Origin: an uncultured Eubacterium sp.
GTDB lineage: Bacteria > Bacillota > Clostridia > Lachnospirales > Lachnospiraceae
Direction of reading: 5' to 3'
NCBI GenBank assembly: GCA_945910225.1
Contig: CAMDYG010000014.1
Location: 1 to 58,599, forward strand
DNA: 58,599 nucleotides
The position numbers and the translations under genes are program-made. This document shows, piece after piece, positions 41,960 through 51,192 of this stretch. A model generated the notes under the pieces. That model saw only the letters and a list, made by a program, of their open reading frames with translations, made no database searches and had not been told where the DNA came from. How positions within the stretch are numbered: the stretch's first letter is position 1; each line of letters starts with the position of its first letter.

Positions 41960-43774
41960 TTAATTATTGGCAGTTGCTGCCTGTGTTGATGCCTGTGAAC
42001 CTGATGTTGATTCATTCTCACTGCCCGATTCAGACTCTGTCTCCTTCTCTGTATCAAGACTCTTAGGAGACTTTGTTATCTTAGCAGTCTTAGACACATT
42101 ACCATCCTTAGGAACACTGAATGTATATACTATAGAATATGTATAATTATCAAAATCATATTCCTCTGCTAAAGCCTTATTAGCATCAAGATTCTGTGTT
42201 TCTCCTCCTGATATGCTCTGCTTAACCACAGTATATCCGGTAAGAGCTGCAGCCTCTGAAAGGCTGTTACTTCCAGACACTCCAGCAGTAAAGCTGAATC
42301 CGGCCTGAATCTTTTTATCCTTTCCAAGCACAAGCTGGATATCAGGTGTCACAAGCTTAGCTGTAACCTCAATAACATTAAGTGTTGCCTCATTAGTTAT
42401 CTTTCCCGACTTAGGATCTTTAAACGAATACCTGACAGTGTACTTACCAGGTCTGTCTAAAGCATCATCCTCATCAATCCATTCACCTGACGAATCATAT
42501 ACATAATAATCAACGTTGGCACTATATCCGATAGAATTAGTACCCTTTACTCCAGCCATGAAATCAACACCTTCATTGATCTTACCCGTATCATGTCCGT
42601 AGTATCTTGTTATATTCTTATTCTGGACTGTGATAGAAGCTTCCTGCTGTCCATTTACAGTATAATTGGCATATCCGAAAAATGCGATATTCATATCTAC
42701 ATATCCATTTATTCCTGAAACAGTTCCTTTAGATGTATACTGCCACATGTCATATCTGTTCTCATAATTAGAAAGAACATCTCCATATTCCCATCTTCTT
42801 GCATATCCATCATCAGGATAGAAATCATAATAATACTGGGCAACCCATATTTTATACTTTTCTCCAAGCTTTGCCCCATCAAGCATATTATAGAATCTGT
42901 TCTTATTAGAATATACCATAGGTGTATATCCATAGCTTGACACTACATTACAGAATGTCTCACATGCCTGTGTAACTGAATCATAATCTCCATAATTAAG
43001 TTCCCAGTCATATGCTACAGGATATGTAATCTGATACTTGTTAATAAGATTAATACAGAAGCTGGCCTCCTCATATGCTGAAGCTGCATCTGTAGCACCT
43101 GCATAGAAATATATACCAACCTGGATTCCGTTAGCTAAAGCTCCCTGGATATTCTCTTCAAACTTAACATCTTCATAAAGATGTCCGATTTCTCCACCGC
43201 CACATTTGATCATGGCAAATGTTATTCCATCAGCTGCAACTGCTGTCCAGTCTATTCCACCAGCATCATTATTCCAATGAGATACATCTATACCATATGC
43301 AAGCTGGTTAACCTCATATACTCCTTCTGAACTTGACGCACTTGAACTGTCTTCAACAGGAGTTTCTTCTCGTGCCGGCTCAGATGATGTATCTTCTCCT
43401 ACATCAAGCTGATCCATATCTAATATAGGAATTGGCTCTTCGCTTTCTGCCACCGCCTCTTCTATAGCTTCAAAAAGCTCCTGATTATCAGGTTCTTCAT
43501 CAGCTCCGTCATACTGTGAATCATCCTTGTTGATTCCCATCTGTCCGACAAGCTTATTAAGCTTATCCTTATTATCTGTCTGTTCTTCTGTCTCTTGTGC
43601 CTGAACAACATCTTTCTTCTGCACATGCTTCACTACCTCAACAGCAGTAATAGTTCCTGCTGTTCCTGATACAGCTACCGCTCCGGCAATAATGCACACT
43701 TTCGCATGCGCAACAAAAACAGACTTCCATAATAAAGACGTCTTGTTAAGTAAACCAACAAAAAAATTCTTCAT
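41960..43774 (-). CDS. GH25 lysozyme with bacterial Ig-like tandem domains
   Basis: A 604-residue protein with an N-terminal signal-anchor (about 25-50, AKVCIIAGAVAVSGTAGTITA), an acidic, probably flexible linker (about 55-150), a GH25 domain (about 155-375: YGIDVSHWNNDAGGIDW, catalytic VAYDWELNYGD) and two beta-rich repeats of about 95 residues each (YYGHDTGKINEGVDFMAGVKG; KDKKIQAGFSFTAGVSGSNS) that look Ig-like. The C-terminal tail is rich in Ser, Glu and Thr. It should be a peptidoglycan muramidase acting at the cell surface. It shares direction with the neighbouring GH25 gene but has no choline-binding-type repeats. A GT2 gene lies 98 bp upstream. Confidence 0.87.
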   Translation of the reverse strand: MKNFFVGLLNKTSLLWKSVFVAHAKVCIIAGAVAVSGTAGTITAVEVVKHVQKKDVVQAQETEEQTDNKDKLNKLVGQMGINKDDSQYDGADEEPDNQELFEAIEEAVAESEEPIPILDMDQLDVGEDTSSEPAREETPVEDSSSASSSEGVYEVNQLAYGIDVSHWNNDAGGIDWTAVAADGITFAMIKCGGGEIGHLYEDVKFEENIQGALANGIQVGIYFYAGATDAASAYEEASFCINLINKYQITYPVAYDWELNYGDYDSVTQACETFCNVVSSYGYTPMVYSNKNRFYNMLDGAKLGEKYKIWVAQYYYDFYPDDGYARRWEYGDVLSNYENRYDMWQYTSKGTVSGINGYVDMNIAFFGYANYTVNGQQEASITVQNKNITRYYGHDTGKINEGVDFMAGVKGTNSIGYSANVDYYVYDSSGEWIDEDDALDRPGKYTVRYSFKDPKSGKITNEATLNVIEVTAKLVTPDIQLVLGKDKKIQAGFSFTAGVSGSNSLSEAAALTGYTVVKQSISGGETQNLDANKALAEEYDFDNYTYSIVYTFSVPKDGNVSKTAKITKSPKSLDTEKETESESGSENESTSGSQASTQAATANN

Positions 43775-43872
43775 CCTTATAGTATCTCCTAATTTCCTAA
43801 AACCATATTATATTCGCTCGTTACAAATCGTTGTTAAATATACCCCCAAAATGAGGAGATGTCAACAAATTA

Positions 43873-44613
43873 TTAGTCATAATAATGTTTAAAATATACT
43901 CTCCCAAATATCGCCCATGTATCACAAAATGCCTGCCATATATCTTTCATTCCGATTCTTTTAGTACCTGAATCTCTTACATATACAACTTCAACGGGCA
44001 TCTGTGCTATGCTGAAGCCTCTTCTGTGAACAGCCACAAGTAGCTCAATATCATATGCGAATCCGGATGTTCTTACAAGATGCGCAACCGGCTTAATTGC
44101 TTCAACACGGAACACTTTAAGTCCTGTCTGAGTATCCTTCACGTTAAGATGAAATAGTACCAGAAGCATTATATAATAACCCATGCTGATAACTTTTCTC
44201 TTAAACGGATAATCAAGCTTGGAATCTTTATGGAACTTGCATCCAATGACAACATCTTTATTATCATCAAGCATCTTCTTCAGATACCCTTCCAGCTGTG
44301 AAGGATTAAGTTCCAGGTCAGCATCAACAAATGCTACATACTTTCCTTCCACCTGTGATACTCCGGCAATAATAGCATTTCCTTTTCCTCTGTTCTTATC
44401 AGAGCTTATCATCCTTACCCTGCTATCCTGCCTTGCAGCTCTCTCAATCTCTGCTTTGGTATTATCCTTGCTGCCATCATTGACAGCTATTATCTCAAGC
44501 TTTGGAACAAACTTTTCAACAATTCTTAATGTCTCCATTATGCTGTGATATATAAGTTTTTCCTCATTATACGCTGGCATTACAATTGACAGCATTCCAT
44601 CCAGTTCCAACAT
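43873..44613 (-). CDS. GT2 glycosyltransferase, dolichol-phosphate-mannose-synthase type
   Basis: A 246-residue GT-A enzyme with IVMPAYNEEKLIYHS at the N-terminus, VNDGSKDNTKAEI, the VDADLELNP motif (DxD) and a DTQTGLKVFR acceptor-binding segment. It is most like enzymes that make polyprenyl-phosphate mannose or glucose, with one weakly hydrophobic stretch near residue 145 but no anchored spans. It is a second enzyme of this class next to the GH25 genes; the first lies at 32160. The two may use different sugars. GGGAG lies 7 nt before the ATG; an internal ATG 18 bp later is also possible. Confidence 0.85.
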   Translation of the reverse strand: MLELDGMLSIVMPAYNEEKLIYHSIMETLRIVEKFVPKLEIIAVNDGSKDNTKAEIERAARQDSRVRMISSDKNRGKGNAIIAGVSQVEGKYVAFVDADLELNPSQLEGYLKKMLDDNKDVVIGCKFHKDSKLDYPFKRKVISMGYYIMLLVLFHLNVKDTQTGLKVFRVEAIKPVAHLVRTSGFAYDIELLVAVHRRGFSIAQMPVEVVYVRDSGTKRIGMKDIWQAFCDTWAIFGRVYFKHYYD

Positions 44614-44722
44614 TTGCCTTCTCCCTTATGTATGATACACATACTCTTTAATATTACAATGCTATGCATGTATTTTCAAGTATAGTACACGCATAAATAC
44701 ATATATAACTGCAGATAATATT

Positions 44723-44781
44723 TGCGCCGGAGTTATGTTTCCTTCCCATTATCAAAGAAGGCACAAAATGTTCGCAGAAAC
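44723..44781 (+). promoter_or_regulatory. Possibly structured leader of the 92-residue protein gene
   Basis: TGCG (44723-44726) can pair with CGCA (44773-44776), CCTTC (44741-44745) with GAAGG (44757-44761), and GTTTC (44737-44741) with GAAAC (44777-44781); the first and third cross, as in a pseudoknot. Helices are short, so confidence is low. Confidence 0.25.
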
Positions 44782-44796
44782 GAGGAATAAAATAAT

Positions 44797-45075
44797 ATGA
44801 ATAAATCAACCAATAACTCAATGAATTCCAATGAGAATCTTCCTACTGTCAACAATAATAATTCTATAAAAAAGGGACACACAATGTATAACTGGGAAAC
44901 TCATGATGACCAGGATAAAGTAATTCACGACAGCATCAATGCAATTAACAGAAAACGTGATCAGATGTCTGAAGAACAGATTAAAAAAGCGTACTCAGAA
45001 ATGCAGATGGGACTGGGTCCTGATATATACAGCCAGCTATGTGACCGCAAAGCATCAGATAGTTTTCAGGGATAA
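44797..45075 (+). CDS. Small hydrophilic protein, unknown function
   Basis: A 92-residue protein with an Asn/Ser-rich N-terminus (NNSMNSNENLPTVNNNNS) and a charged helical remainder (DKVIHDSINAINRKRDQMSE; LGPDIYSQLCDRK). There is no signal peptide, membrane span or recognised motif. GAGG lies 9 nt before the ATG, and a terminator follows closely, so it looks like a real single gene. A second in-frame ATG at 44884 (MYNWETHDDQ) would give a compact 63-residue form. It is the only rightward gene in this leftward region. Confidence 0.55.
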   Translation: MNKSTNNSMNSNENLPTVNNNNSIKKGHTMYNWETHDDQDKVIHDSINAINRKRDQMSEEQIKKAYSEMQMGLGPDIYSQLCDRKASDSFQG

Positions 45076-45083
45076 ATTAATTG

Positions 45084-45134
45084 AGGCGTATCCTTGCCTG
45101 CACAGACATTCATTCATGCAGGCGAATACGCCTT
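45084..45134. terminator. Bidirectional terminator between small gene and glf
   Basis: AGGCGTA (45084-45090) pairs with TACGCCT (45127-45133) and inner GCCTGCA with TGCAGGC. It lies between convergent genes. Confidence 0.8.
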
Positions 45135-45148
45135 AAAATATAATATTC

Positions 45149-46291
45149 CTAATCTATATTCGTTCTGGCACAATCAAGTGCTGCTGCCACAACAGCATCC
45201 ATATCATAATACTTGTACTCACCAAGACGTCCACCGAATATAACCTTGCCTTCAGCATCAGCAAGCTCCTTATACTGTGCATAGAGAGCGCCGTTCTTCT
45301 CATCATTTACAGGATAGTATGGCTCATCACCCGGCTTCCACTCAGAGCTGTATTCACGGCTGATAACAGTCTTAGGAAGATCATTGCCATTCTCATCCTT
45401 ACCGAATTCAAACCATTTGTGCTCAATAATTCTTGTCCACGGAGTATCAGCATCGGTATAATTAACAGCTGCATTGCCCTGATAATTAGGGAAATCATAC
45501 GTCTCCGTTTCAAATCTTACTGAACGATATTCAAGATTTCCAAGCTTATAATCAAAGTACGCATCAATTGCACCTGTGTATACAACCTTTTCAGCCTGAT
45601 TATCTAATTCTGCCTTAGCATCAGCAGATGCAAGATAATCAACACCAAGTCTTACCTCAATGCTTCCAGAAAGGCTGCTGTCATCAAGCATATTGGCAAC
45701 CATCTTAGTATATCCACCCTCTGGGATTCCCTGATAAAGCGCGTTAAAATAATTGTTATCAAATGTAAGTCTTACAGGAAGTCTCTTGATAATGAATGAT
45801 GGGAGCTCATTGCATGGTCTGCCCCACTGCTTCTGTGTGTATCCCTTAATCAGCTTCTCATATATATCAGTTCCTACAAGGCTTATAGCCTGCTCCTCAA
45901 GGTTCTTTGGCTCTGTGATTCCTGCTTCTTCTCTTTGCTGCTCAATTCTTTCTGCAGCCTCCTGTGGTGTCACAACACCCCACATCTTATTAAATGTGTA
46001 CATATTAAATGGCAGTGAATACAGCTCACCCTTATAATTAGCAACAGGTGAATTAGTAAATCTGTTAAAAGTGGTAAATTGTGAAAGGTACTCCCACACC
46101 TTCATATTATTAGTATGAAAAATGTGTGCGCCATACACATGCACATTTATCCCTTCCATCTTCTCAGTATACACATTACCAGCTATATTATTTCTTTTGT
46201 CTATTACAAGAACCTTCTTTCCTGCTTTGGCAGCTTCATGTGCAAATACTGAACCAAAAAGTCCTGCTCCTACTATCAGATAATCATACAT
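45149..46291 (-). CDS. glf: UDP-galactopyranose mutase
   Basis: A 380-residue flavoenzyme converting UDP-galactopyranose to UDP-galactofuranose for surface polysaccharides. The N-terminal FAD-binding loop YLIVGAGLFGSVFAHEAAK, the GINVHVYGAHIFHTNN segment and the GYTQKQWGRPCNELP motif are all characteristic; length is normal. The ATG at 46291 is preceded by AGAGGA; an in-frame ATG at 46339 lies inside an upstream hairpin and is unlikely. galE in the same window can supply its substrate. Confidence 0.95.
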   Translation of the reverse strand: MYDYLIVGAGLFGSVFAHEAAKAGKKVLVIDKRNNIAGNVYTEKMEGINVHVYGAHIFHTNNMKVWEYLSQFTTFNRFTNSPVANYKGELYSLPFNMYTFNKMWGVVTPQEAAERIEQQREEAGITEPKNLEEQAISLVGTDIYEKLIKGYTQKQWGRPCNELPSFIIKRLPVRLTFDNNYFNALYQGIPEGGYTKMVANMLDDSSLSGSIEVRLGVDYLASADAKAELDNQAEKVVYTGAIDAYFDYKLGNLEYRSVRFETETYDFPNYQGNAAVNYTDADTPWTRIIEHKWFEFGKDENGNDLPKTVISREYSSEWKPGDEPYYPVNDEKNGALYAQYKELADAEGKVIFGGRLGEYKYYDMDAVVAAALDCARTNID

Positions 46292-46317
46292 AATATTTCC
46301 TCTTCCTGACATAATAA

Positions 46318-46343
46318 TGGGATGACGCATACGCATCATCCCA
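46318..46343 (-). terminator. Stem-loop between the ABC permease gene and glf
   Basis: TGGGATGA (46318-46325) pairs perfectly with TCATCCCA (46336-46343). It is downstream of the permease gene on the leftward strand and before glf; the U tract is weak. Confidence 0.55.
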
Positions 46344-46387
46344 CTAATTATACTTGTTAAAATATATTAATTCAACACTGTAAAATA

Positions 46388-48535
46388 TTAATAATTGCTG
46401 CTGTCTGTAATATAATCTGAAACCTTAGTATATCCATCCAGCTGGATAATAATATCTGTCTGTATTACACTTTCAACATATGTGTCTGTTACCGAATCTG
46501 ATGCATTATATTGTACATCTGCATTATTATATTTCTCATAATTCAATACAACAACCGGTTTATCTGCATTTACAGCTTTATTAAAATCTTTCTTAGCTGC
46601 AGATTCTGCCAATAACTCTAACACATCATGAGCTTTCTGGTTATCATCTCTTACATATGAATACAGATCAACATATTCTCTTTCGTCATTATATACAATC
46701 ACTGCCGACAGGTTTTCGTCACTCTTTGCCAGATCCTTTCCTGCTTTATTGGCATCATCTGCATACATTTTTAATATCTCACTTATACGTTCTATATCTG
46801 TGGCTTTATTCTTAATTGCATATGCATTTCTTACACTGATATACTTGTTATAAGTCTTAGGCATATCCTTACTTATAGGAAGAATCATATCATAAGTAAC
46901 ACCCTTTCTTGAAAACTGTACAATCATTACAAATCCTTTGGTATCCGAATTAATTATCTTGTACCATTTTTCAAAACCAATCTCTTTAACTTCACTGACA
47001 AGTGTTTCATATACATCTATGCTGTCTGATTCTTCCATGTCACCTGCCATCGATGTAATAGATATCTTATCACTGTCCGGAAGATCCATATATGAATTGA
47101 CAAAATTCTCATCTTTCTTTAACATGGCAGCCAGCTTTTCTGCGTCAGAACCATTAAGGCTTACTTTCCTGTAATGTGTTACTCCATTCTGTCTGAAGCC
47201 AACCACATAATTATTCTCTGCATCCCTGCTTGAATGAATATAATTGTGCACTCCTCTCGAAATACATTTGTCTTTATATGCCATGAATTTCTCAGATACA
47301 TATTTCAGAATTTCATCATCTGTAAACTGTATCTTTGATGATATCATACTAAAGTAGTCATCATCTGACATGCTGTAGTTATCCTCCGACTGGATTGACA
47401 CATATGAAAGCTTAGATGAGTCCGGTTCATAAGATGCCTCATATCTGCCAAATGAATTGGCCGCTGTTCCAACCACTACTGCAAGCACATATCCAAGAAG
47501 AATTGATGGAATACACTGCTTTATAACATTCATTTTCTTGCTTACTATACATTCATAAACAAATACAACCAGTGCACTTACAATGAATAATACAACAACA
47601 GATACTGTCACATCATATTCTTCATTAGTATAAGCCATCATTACTGCAATAAATGCAATTGTAAAGCCGATAAGCGTTCTGATAATCATAGGAAGCACCC
47701 TGCCATTAGCAGCTTTGCCTGATGTCTCACTTTTTCTTTTCACAAAAAGAACTGCACCAATCACAATGTATATAAGGGCAAGAATCAATGTATACAGATT
47801 ACTTGACAAACTAAGTACCATATCTGTAATTCCTGACGAACCATTAGATATACCAAGCACTGAAAACACCCATCCAATAATCATATTATTGGAAGAATCC
47901 AGAAGTCCTACCCCGCTGTTTCTTATCATATAGGTCTCACCATGATATACAGTCATCTCTGTGATCATTACTCCAAGGAATCTTGGAAGGAACATTATAA
48001 GTCCTGTTACACATATGTTGCTTAATATGTTACCGGTTATTGATGCCGCAACATTTATAATCGCCATACATAAAAGACTACATATAAATATTGAGAGATA
48101 CATACTGAACATTGTCCCATAATCAACATTAAAATACTTCTTATTAGCAATAAATAAAACAGCCTGTGATACATAAGAAACCACAAGTATTCCAACAATC
48201 CATGTAAGTATTGCTGCTGTTTTGCTAAAGTATATGCACAATCTTGTATATGGTATTGAATGGTAAAAATCACTGCTGCTTCTCTTATTAAGGAAACTCC
48301 ATATTATAAATGATATAACAGGAACAACCAGTACAAACACCATTACCAGAAAATAATTACCTGAAACCCCGCTTACATTGCTTACCTGATTATATTCCCT
48401 GATGTAGTTTAACGATGAAATAATCGGAACAACAGATATAAGCGTTATGACTACCATCATTATAAATCCTGCAAGTCTCGTCTGCTTTAATGTCTGCAGG
48501 AACATATGAAAGCTGAACATTTTCTTATTATTCAT
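46388..48535 (-). CDS. ABC transporter permease, ABC-2 type with extracytoplasmic domain (DUF6449-like)
   Basis: A 715-residue membrane protein. The first 365 residues hold about ten spans and the KRSSSDFYHSIPYTR motif common to ABC-2 permeases of Gram-positive bacteria. Residues about 375-715 form a large hydrophilic domain (KISITSMAGDMEESDSIDVY region) whose location is uncertain. It overlaps the ATPase gene by 8 bp at its start. With the GntR and ATPase genes upstream it forms a YtrA-type cassette, usually induced by cell-wall-active antibiotics or lipid stress; the substrate is unknown. Confidence 0.8.
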   Translation of the reverse strand: MNNKKMFSFHMFLQTLKQTRLAGFIMMVVITLISVVPIISSLNYIREYNQVSNVSGVSGNYFLVMVFVLVVPVISFIIWSFLNKRSSSDFYHSIPYTRLCIYFSKTAAILTWIVGILVVSYVSQAVLFIANKKYFNVDYGTMFSMYLSIFICSLLCMAIINVAASITGNILSNICVTGLIMFLPRFLGVMITEMTVYHGETYMIRNSGVGLLDSSNNMIIGWVFSVLGISNGSSGITDMVLSLSSNLYTLILALIYIVIGAVLFVKRKSETSGKAANGRVLPMIIRTLIGFTIAFIAVMMAYTNEEYDVTVSVVVLFIVSALVVFVYECIVSKKMNVIKQCIPSILLGYVLAVVVGTAANSFGRYEASYEPDSSKLSYVSIQSEDNYSMSDDDYFSMISSKIQFTDDEILKYVSEKFMAYKDKCISRGVHNYIHSSRDAENNYVVGFRQNGVTHYRKVSLNGSDAEKLAAMLKKDENFVNSYMDLPDSDKISITSMAGDMEESDSIDVYETLVSEVKEIGFEKWYKIINSDTKGFVMIVQFSRKGVTYDMILPISKDMPKTYNKYISVRNAYAIKNKATDIERISEILKMYADDANKAGKDLAKSDENLSAVIVYNDEREYVDLYSYVRDDNQKAHDVLELLAESAAKKDFNKAVNADKPVVVLNYEKYNNADVQYNASDSVTDTYVESVIQTDIIIQLDGYTKVSDYITDSSNY

Positions 48536-49439
48536 GTGCCTTTTCCCCCTTCACATCAAAAGTATAGCCAAGCGCCTCCATTTCGTAAGTAAATACTTCT
48601 TCAAGTGTAAGTGGAAGGACATCAAAAACAACAGGATTCATGGCATTAATAATATCCATAGTCTGTTCCTTGTCGCCATTAACTATCATGTTGGCAACCG
48701 AACCTTCCTGACGATATCTTGTAATTCTGATGCCCTCAAACTTACTCTCATCGAACTCATCCTTAAAAGCTACCTGTACCTTGAACTGACTCGTCTTTAG
48801 TTCAAATACATCGCTGTCAAGTACCAGTCCGCCTTTATGAAGGAGTGACAAATGATCGCATACATCTTCCAGCTCTCTTAATGAATGCGATGTTACTATT
48901 ACAGTAGCATTGTTTTCAGCAACATCTCCACAGATTAACTTCTTGACAAGATTACGCATTACCGGATCAAGTCCGTCAAATGTCTCATCAAAAAACATAT
49001 ATTTAGCTCTTGTTGACAAAGCAAGAATTATAGCTGCCTGTCTTTTCATTCCCTTTGAAAAGCTTGATATACTCTTTCCCGGGTCGAGTCCAAATGTTTT
49101 CGTAAGCTCCGTGAATCTGTCCATATCAAAGTTATCATATATAGACTTGTAGAACTTCGCCATATTCTTCATATTTGCTCCAGCAAGAAAGAACAGTTCA
49201 TCTCCTACAAATACAAGCTTATTCTTCATATATGTGTTCTCATACACATTAATTCCATCAATGATGACTTCTCCTTTATCAGCTTTATATATTCCTGATA
49301 AAACTCTTAATAATGTTGACTTTCCTGCACCATTAGAACCAACCATGCCATATATACAGCCTTCTGCTATATTGCATGTAACATTATCCAGTGCAGTAAA
49401 ATCATCAAAAGATTTCGTAACACCTTTTACCTCAATCAT
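48528..49439 (-). CDS. ABC transporter ATP-binding protein
   Basis: A 303-residue ABC ATPase. Walker A is GSNGAGKST (about 34-42), the signature is the variant SFSKGMKRQ (about 134-142) and Walker B is YMFFDETFDGLDP; the switch His is in TSHSLRELEDV. The Q-loop region is short. It overlaps the downstream permease gene by 8 bp, indicating translational coupling. The C-terminal 80 residues are an accessory domain usual in YtrB-like transporters. It forms one operon with the YtrA-type regulator 36 bp upstream. Confidence 0.93.
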   Translation of the reverse strand: MIEVKGVTKSFDDFTALDNVTCNIAEGCIYGMVGSNGAGKSTLLRVLSGIYKADKGEVIIDGINVYENTYMKNKLVFVGDELFFLAGANMKNMAKFYKSIYDNFDMDRFTELTKTFGLDPGKSISSFSKGMKRQAAIILALSTRAKYMFFDETFDGLDPVMRNLVKKLICGDVAENNATVIVTSHSLRELEDVCDHLSLLHKGGLVLDSDVFELKTSQFKVQVAFKDEFDESKFEGIRITRYRQEGSVANMIVNGDKEQTMDIINAMNPVVFDVLPLTLEEVFTYEMEALGYTFDVKGEKAHE

Positions 49440-49475
49440 AATTCCTCCTCATTAACATTAACTTTAATATGCCTG

Positions 49476-49838
49476 TTAATCATATATCTCATCTACTATA
49501 GCAATTATCTCTTCTCTGCTTACTCCTGCATATGACAGCTGCTTAACAAGCTCTTTAAGTTCTCCAAGCTTTCCCTTGGACTTCTTCTCTACAATTCTTA
49601 CAGCCTCCCCAGATATAAATGACCCCTTACCCGGAACACTTACTATAATTCCTCTGCGGTCAAGTTCTGTATACGCTTTCTGAATCGTATTGGGGTTGGT
49701 AGACAATTTCATAGACAGTGACCTGACTGATGGCATCTTATCCCCTTCTTTCATAATTCCTATAAGGACATTATCCTCTACCTGCTTAATGAGTTGTTCA
49801 TAGACTGGCACTCGCGACATGACATCTATTGTGAACAT
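49476..49838 (-). CDS. GntR family regulator, YtrA subfamily
   Basis: A 120-residue regulator with an N-terminal winged HTH (about 8-76: VPVYEQLIKQVEDNVLIG, PSVRSLSMKLSTNPNTIQKAY, GIIVSVPGKGSFIS) and a short helical C-terminal part for dimerisation. This is the YtrA layout, in which the regulator heads and represses an ABC operon, as the two genes downstream suggest. The promoter region upstream (49839-49990) is AT-rich, and I did not recognise an inverted operator in it. No ribosome binding site is strong; GAAATGAAGAGG lies near the ATG. Confidence 0.92.
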   Translation of the reverse strand: MFTIDVMSRVPVYEQLIKQVEDNVLIGIMKEGDKMPSVRSLSMKLSTNPNTIQKAYTELDRRGIIVSVPGKGSFISGEAVRIVEKKSKGKLGELKELVKQLSYAGVSREEIIAIVDEIYD

Positions 49839-49996
49839 ATTAACCTCTTCATTTCCTTTCCATAAAATTCATAAAATCATCTGCATGCTTTGTGTATCAA
49901 CTGTACTATTCTATGTAGTACAGTTATAAATTATCATTTCTTTTTAAAGCTGTCAACATAATATTTTTAATAATTTTAAATTCGCTGCGCTTAAAG

Positions 49997-50040
49997 CAAC
50001 AGCCCTGGCGTGTAGGTAATCCTACTCGCCAGGGCTGTTG
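49997..50040 (-). terminator. Strong hairpin terminator after the DUF6512 gene
   Basis: CAACAGCCCTGGCG (49997-50010) pairs perfectly with CGCCAGGGCTGTTG (50027-50040), with an inner GTAGG/CCTAC hairpin. Confidence 0.82.
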
Positions 50041-50051
50041 TTAGTCATTCC

Positions 50052-50570
50052 CTATGGTTCTAAAAACATTCCAAGTGATGGTGCATTATATGAACATGCA
50101 ACAAATGCTGCAGCCATTACAAAATCCACTATTGCAAATACCCATGTTCCCAGAATAAATTCATTGTGTCCTGCTCTCCTAAGAATATGATATTCTATAG
50201 CATATCCTATTAACACAGATACAAAAAAAGTGCCTATATCCAGCCACATTTTTGAAAATCCAAGTACTCCCATATATGTGTAATATAAAAATGGTATTGC
50301 CCACGTTCCTGCAACTATGCCCACAAACACCGCCATTCCTGTTGCTGCATACCGGTCTTTTAATATATACCATGTTACTAATCCATATATGTTCATAGGA
50401 AGAAATACCAGTTTCATATGTTCCCATGTAGATTCACTAGTTGGAAAGAACAGTCCAATTAATGTATTATGCCCTGTCCAGTCATACACAAAATGAAACA
50501 GGGTACCAGCCACCCATACAGCAAGAATTCCTATAATAATCGTCCTGTTCAATTCTTTCTTCCTGTTCAT
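50052..50570 (-). CDS. DUF6512-like small membrane protein
   Basis: A 172-residue membrane protein with five to six spans and the conserved segment FFPTSESTWEHMKLVFLPM (about 42-60) seen in uncharacterised Firmicutes proteins. A function is not known. The ATG at 50570 is 5 nt after GGAGG; the in-frame ATG at 50582 overlaps that site. It stands alone between two terminators. Confidence 0.8.
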   Translation of the reverse strand: MNRKKELNRTIIIGILAVWVAGTLFHFVYDWTGHNTLIGLFFPTSESTWEHMKLVFLPMNIYGLVTWYILKDRYAATGMAVFVGIVAGTWAIPFLYYTYMGVLGFSKMWLDIGTFFVSVLIGYAIEYHILRRAGHNEFILGTWVFAIVDFVMAAAFVACSYNAPSLGMFLEP

Positions 50571-50734
50571 ACACACCTCCATTATCCCCCGATAGATAAT
50601 AGAAGTTTATGCAAAAATCGGTAATATATTCTAACTGGTCTGTGACTTGTAAATGCTTACATTAAAAAATAGAGCAAACATTGTTAATTACAATGCTGCT
50701 CTGTAGAAGTCGATTTTACTTTATAAAACATGTT

Positions 50735-50767
50735 AAAAGGCGGCTGCTTTAAATCGCAACCGCCTTC
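50735..50767 (-). terminator. Terminator at the edge of the AT-rich accessory patch
   Basis: AAGGCGG (50737-50743) pairs with CCGCCTT (50760-50766), with GC/GC pairs inside and T residues following on the leftward strand. The rest of the 50571-50880 gap holds nothing I can identify. Confidence 0.7.
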
Positions 50768-50880
50768 ACGTTAAAAATATAAATTAAAATTCTGTATCTC
50801 CTGAATATAACTGTGCCATAATATTATACCTCCTTCGCATTTATATTATTCTAATTCAATAAAATAAAAATGTAAATAGA

Positions 50881-51147
50881 TTACGATGTTTTTTTAATAT
50901 ACATTGTCACATAGCCGGAACCAGGAAACATCCAACTATCACTTTTTATTTTTATAGAATCACCTACCACCTGTTCGACTCTTACTTTATCATCTATATT
51001 CTTCTGACTAATATAATATGCCGAAAAGGCTGTCGCCTCCAATTTCCATTCAGCCTTAGAATCTGACTTATCTTGTAATAAATATATCTTATGCTCTAAT
51101 TGTTGACATGGATTTGTTACTTTATATGACTGTCGAATATCGAACAA
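50881..51147 (-). pseudogene. Possible gene remnant next to the unknown coiled-coil gene
   Basis: An 88-residue frame (DKSDSKAEWKLEATAFSAYY, VRVEQVVGDSIKIKSDSWMF) that begins with TTG directly after an in-frame TAA codon, has no ribosome binding site and no ATG before residue 73. The C-terminus (PGSGYVTMYIKK) reads like a real beta-rich domain end. It is most likely the surviving tail of a disrupted gene, or a poorly translated small gene. It lies 45 bp downstream of the unknown 474-residue protein gene in the same AT-rich patch. Confidence 0.4.
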
Positions 51148-51192
51148 CTTTTATAATTGTTATCTTATTATAATTGTCACTTACCAGTCTTT

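Noticed and set aside
44697-44797. Cyclic-di-GMP or fluoride riboswitch before the 92-residue protein gene
   Set aside because: The conserved cores of those classes are absent; only short complementary pairs are seen.
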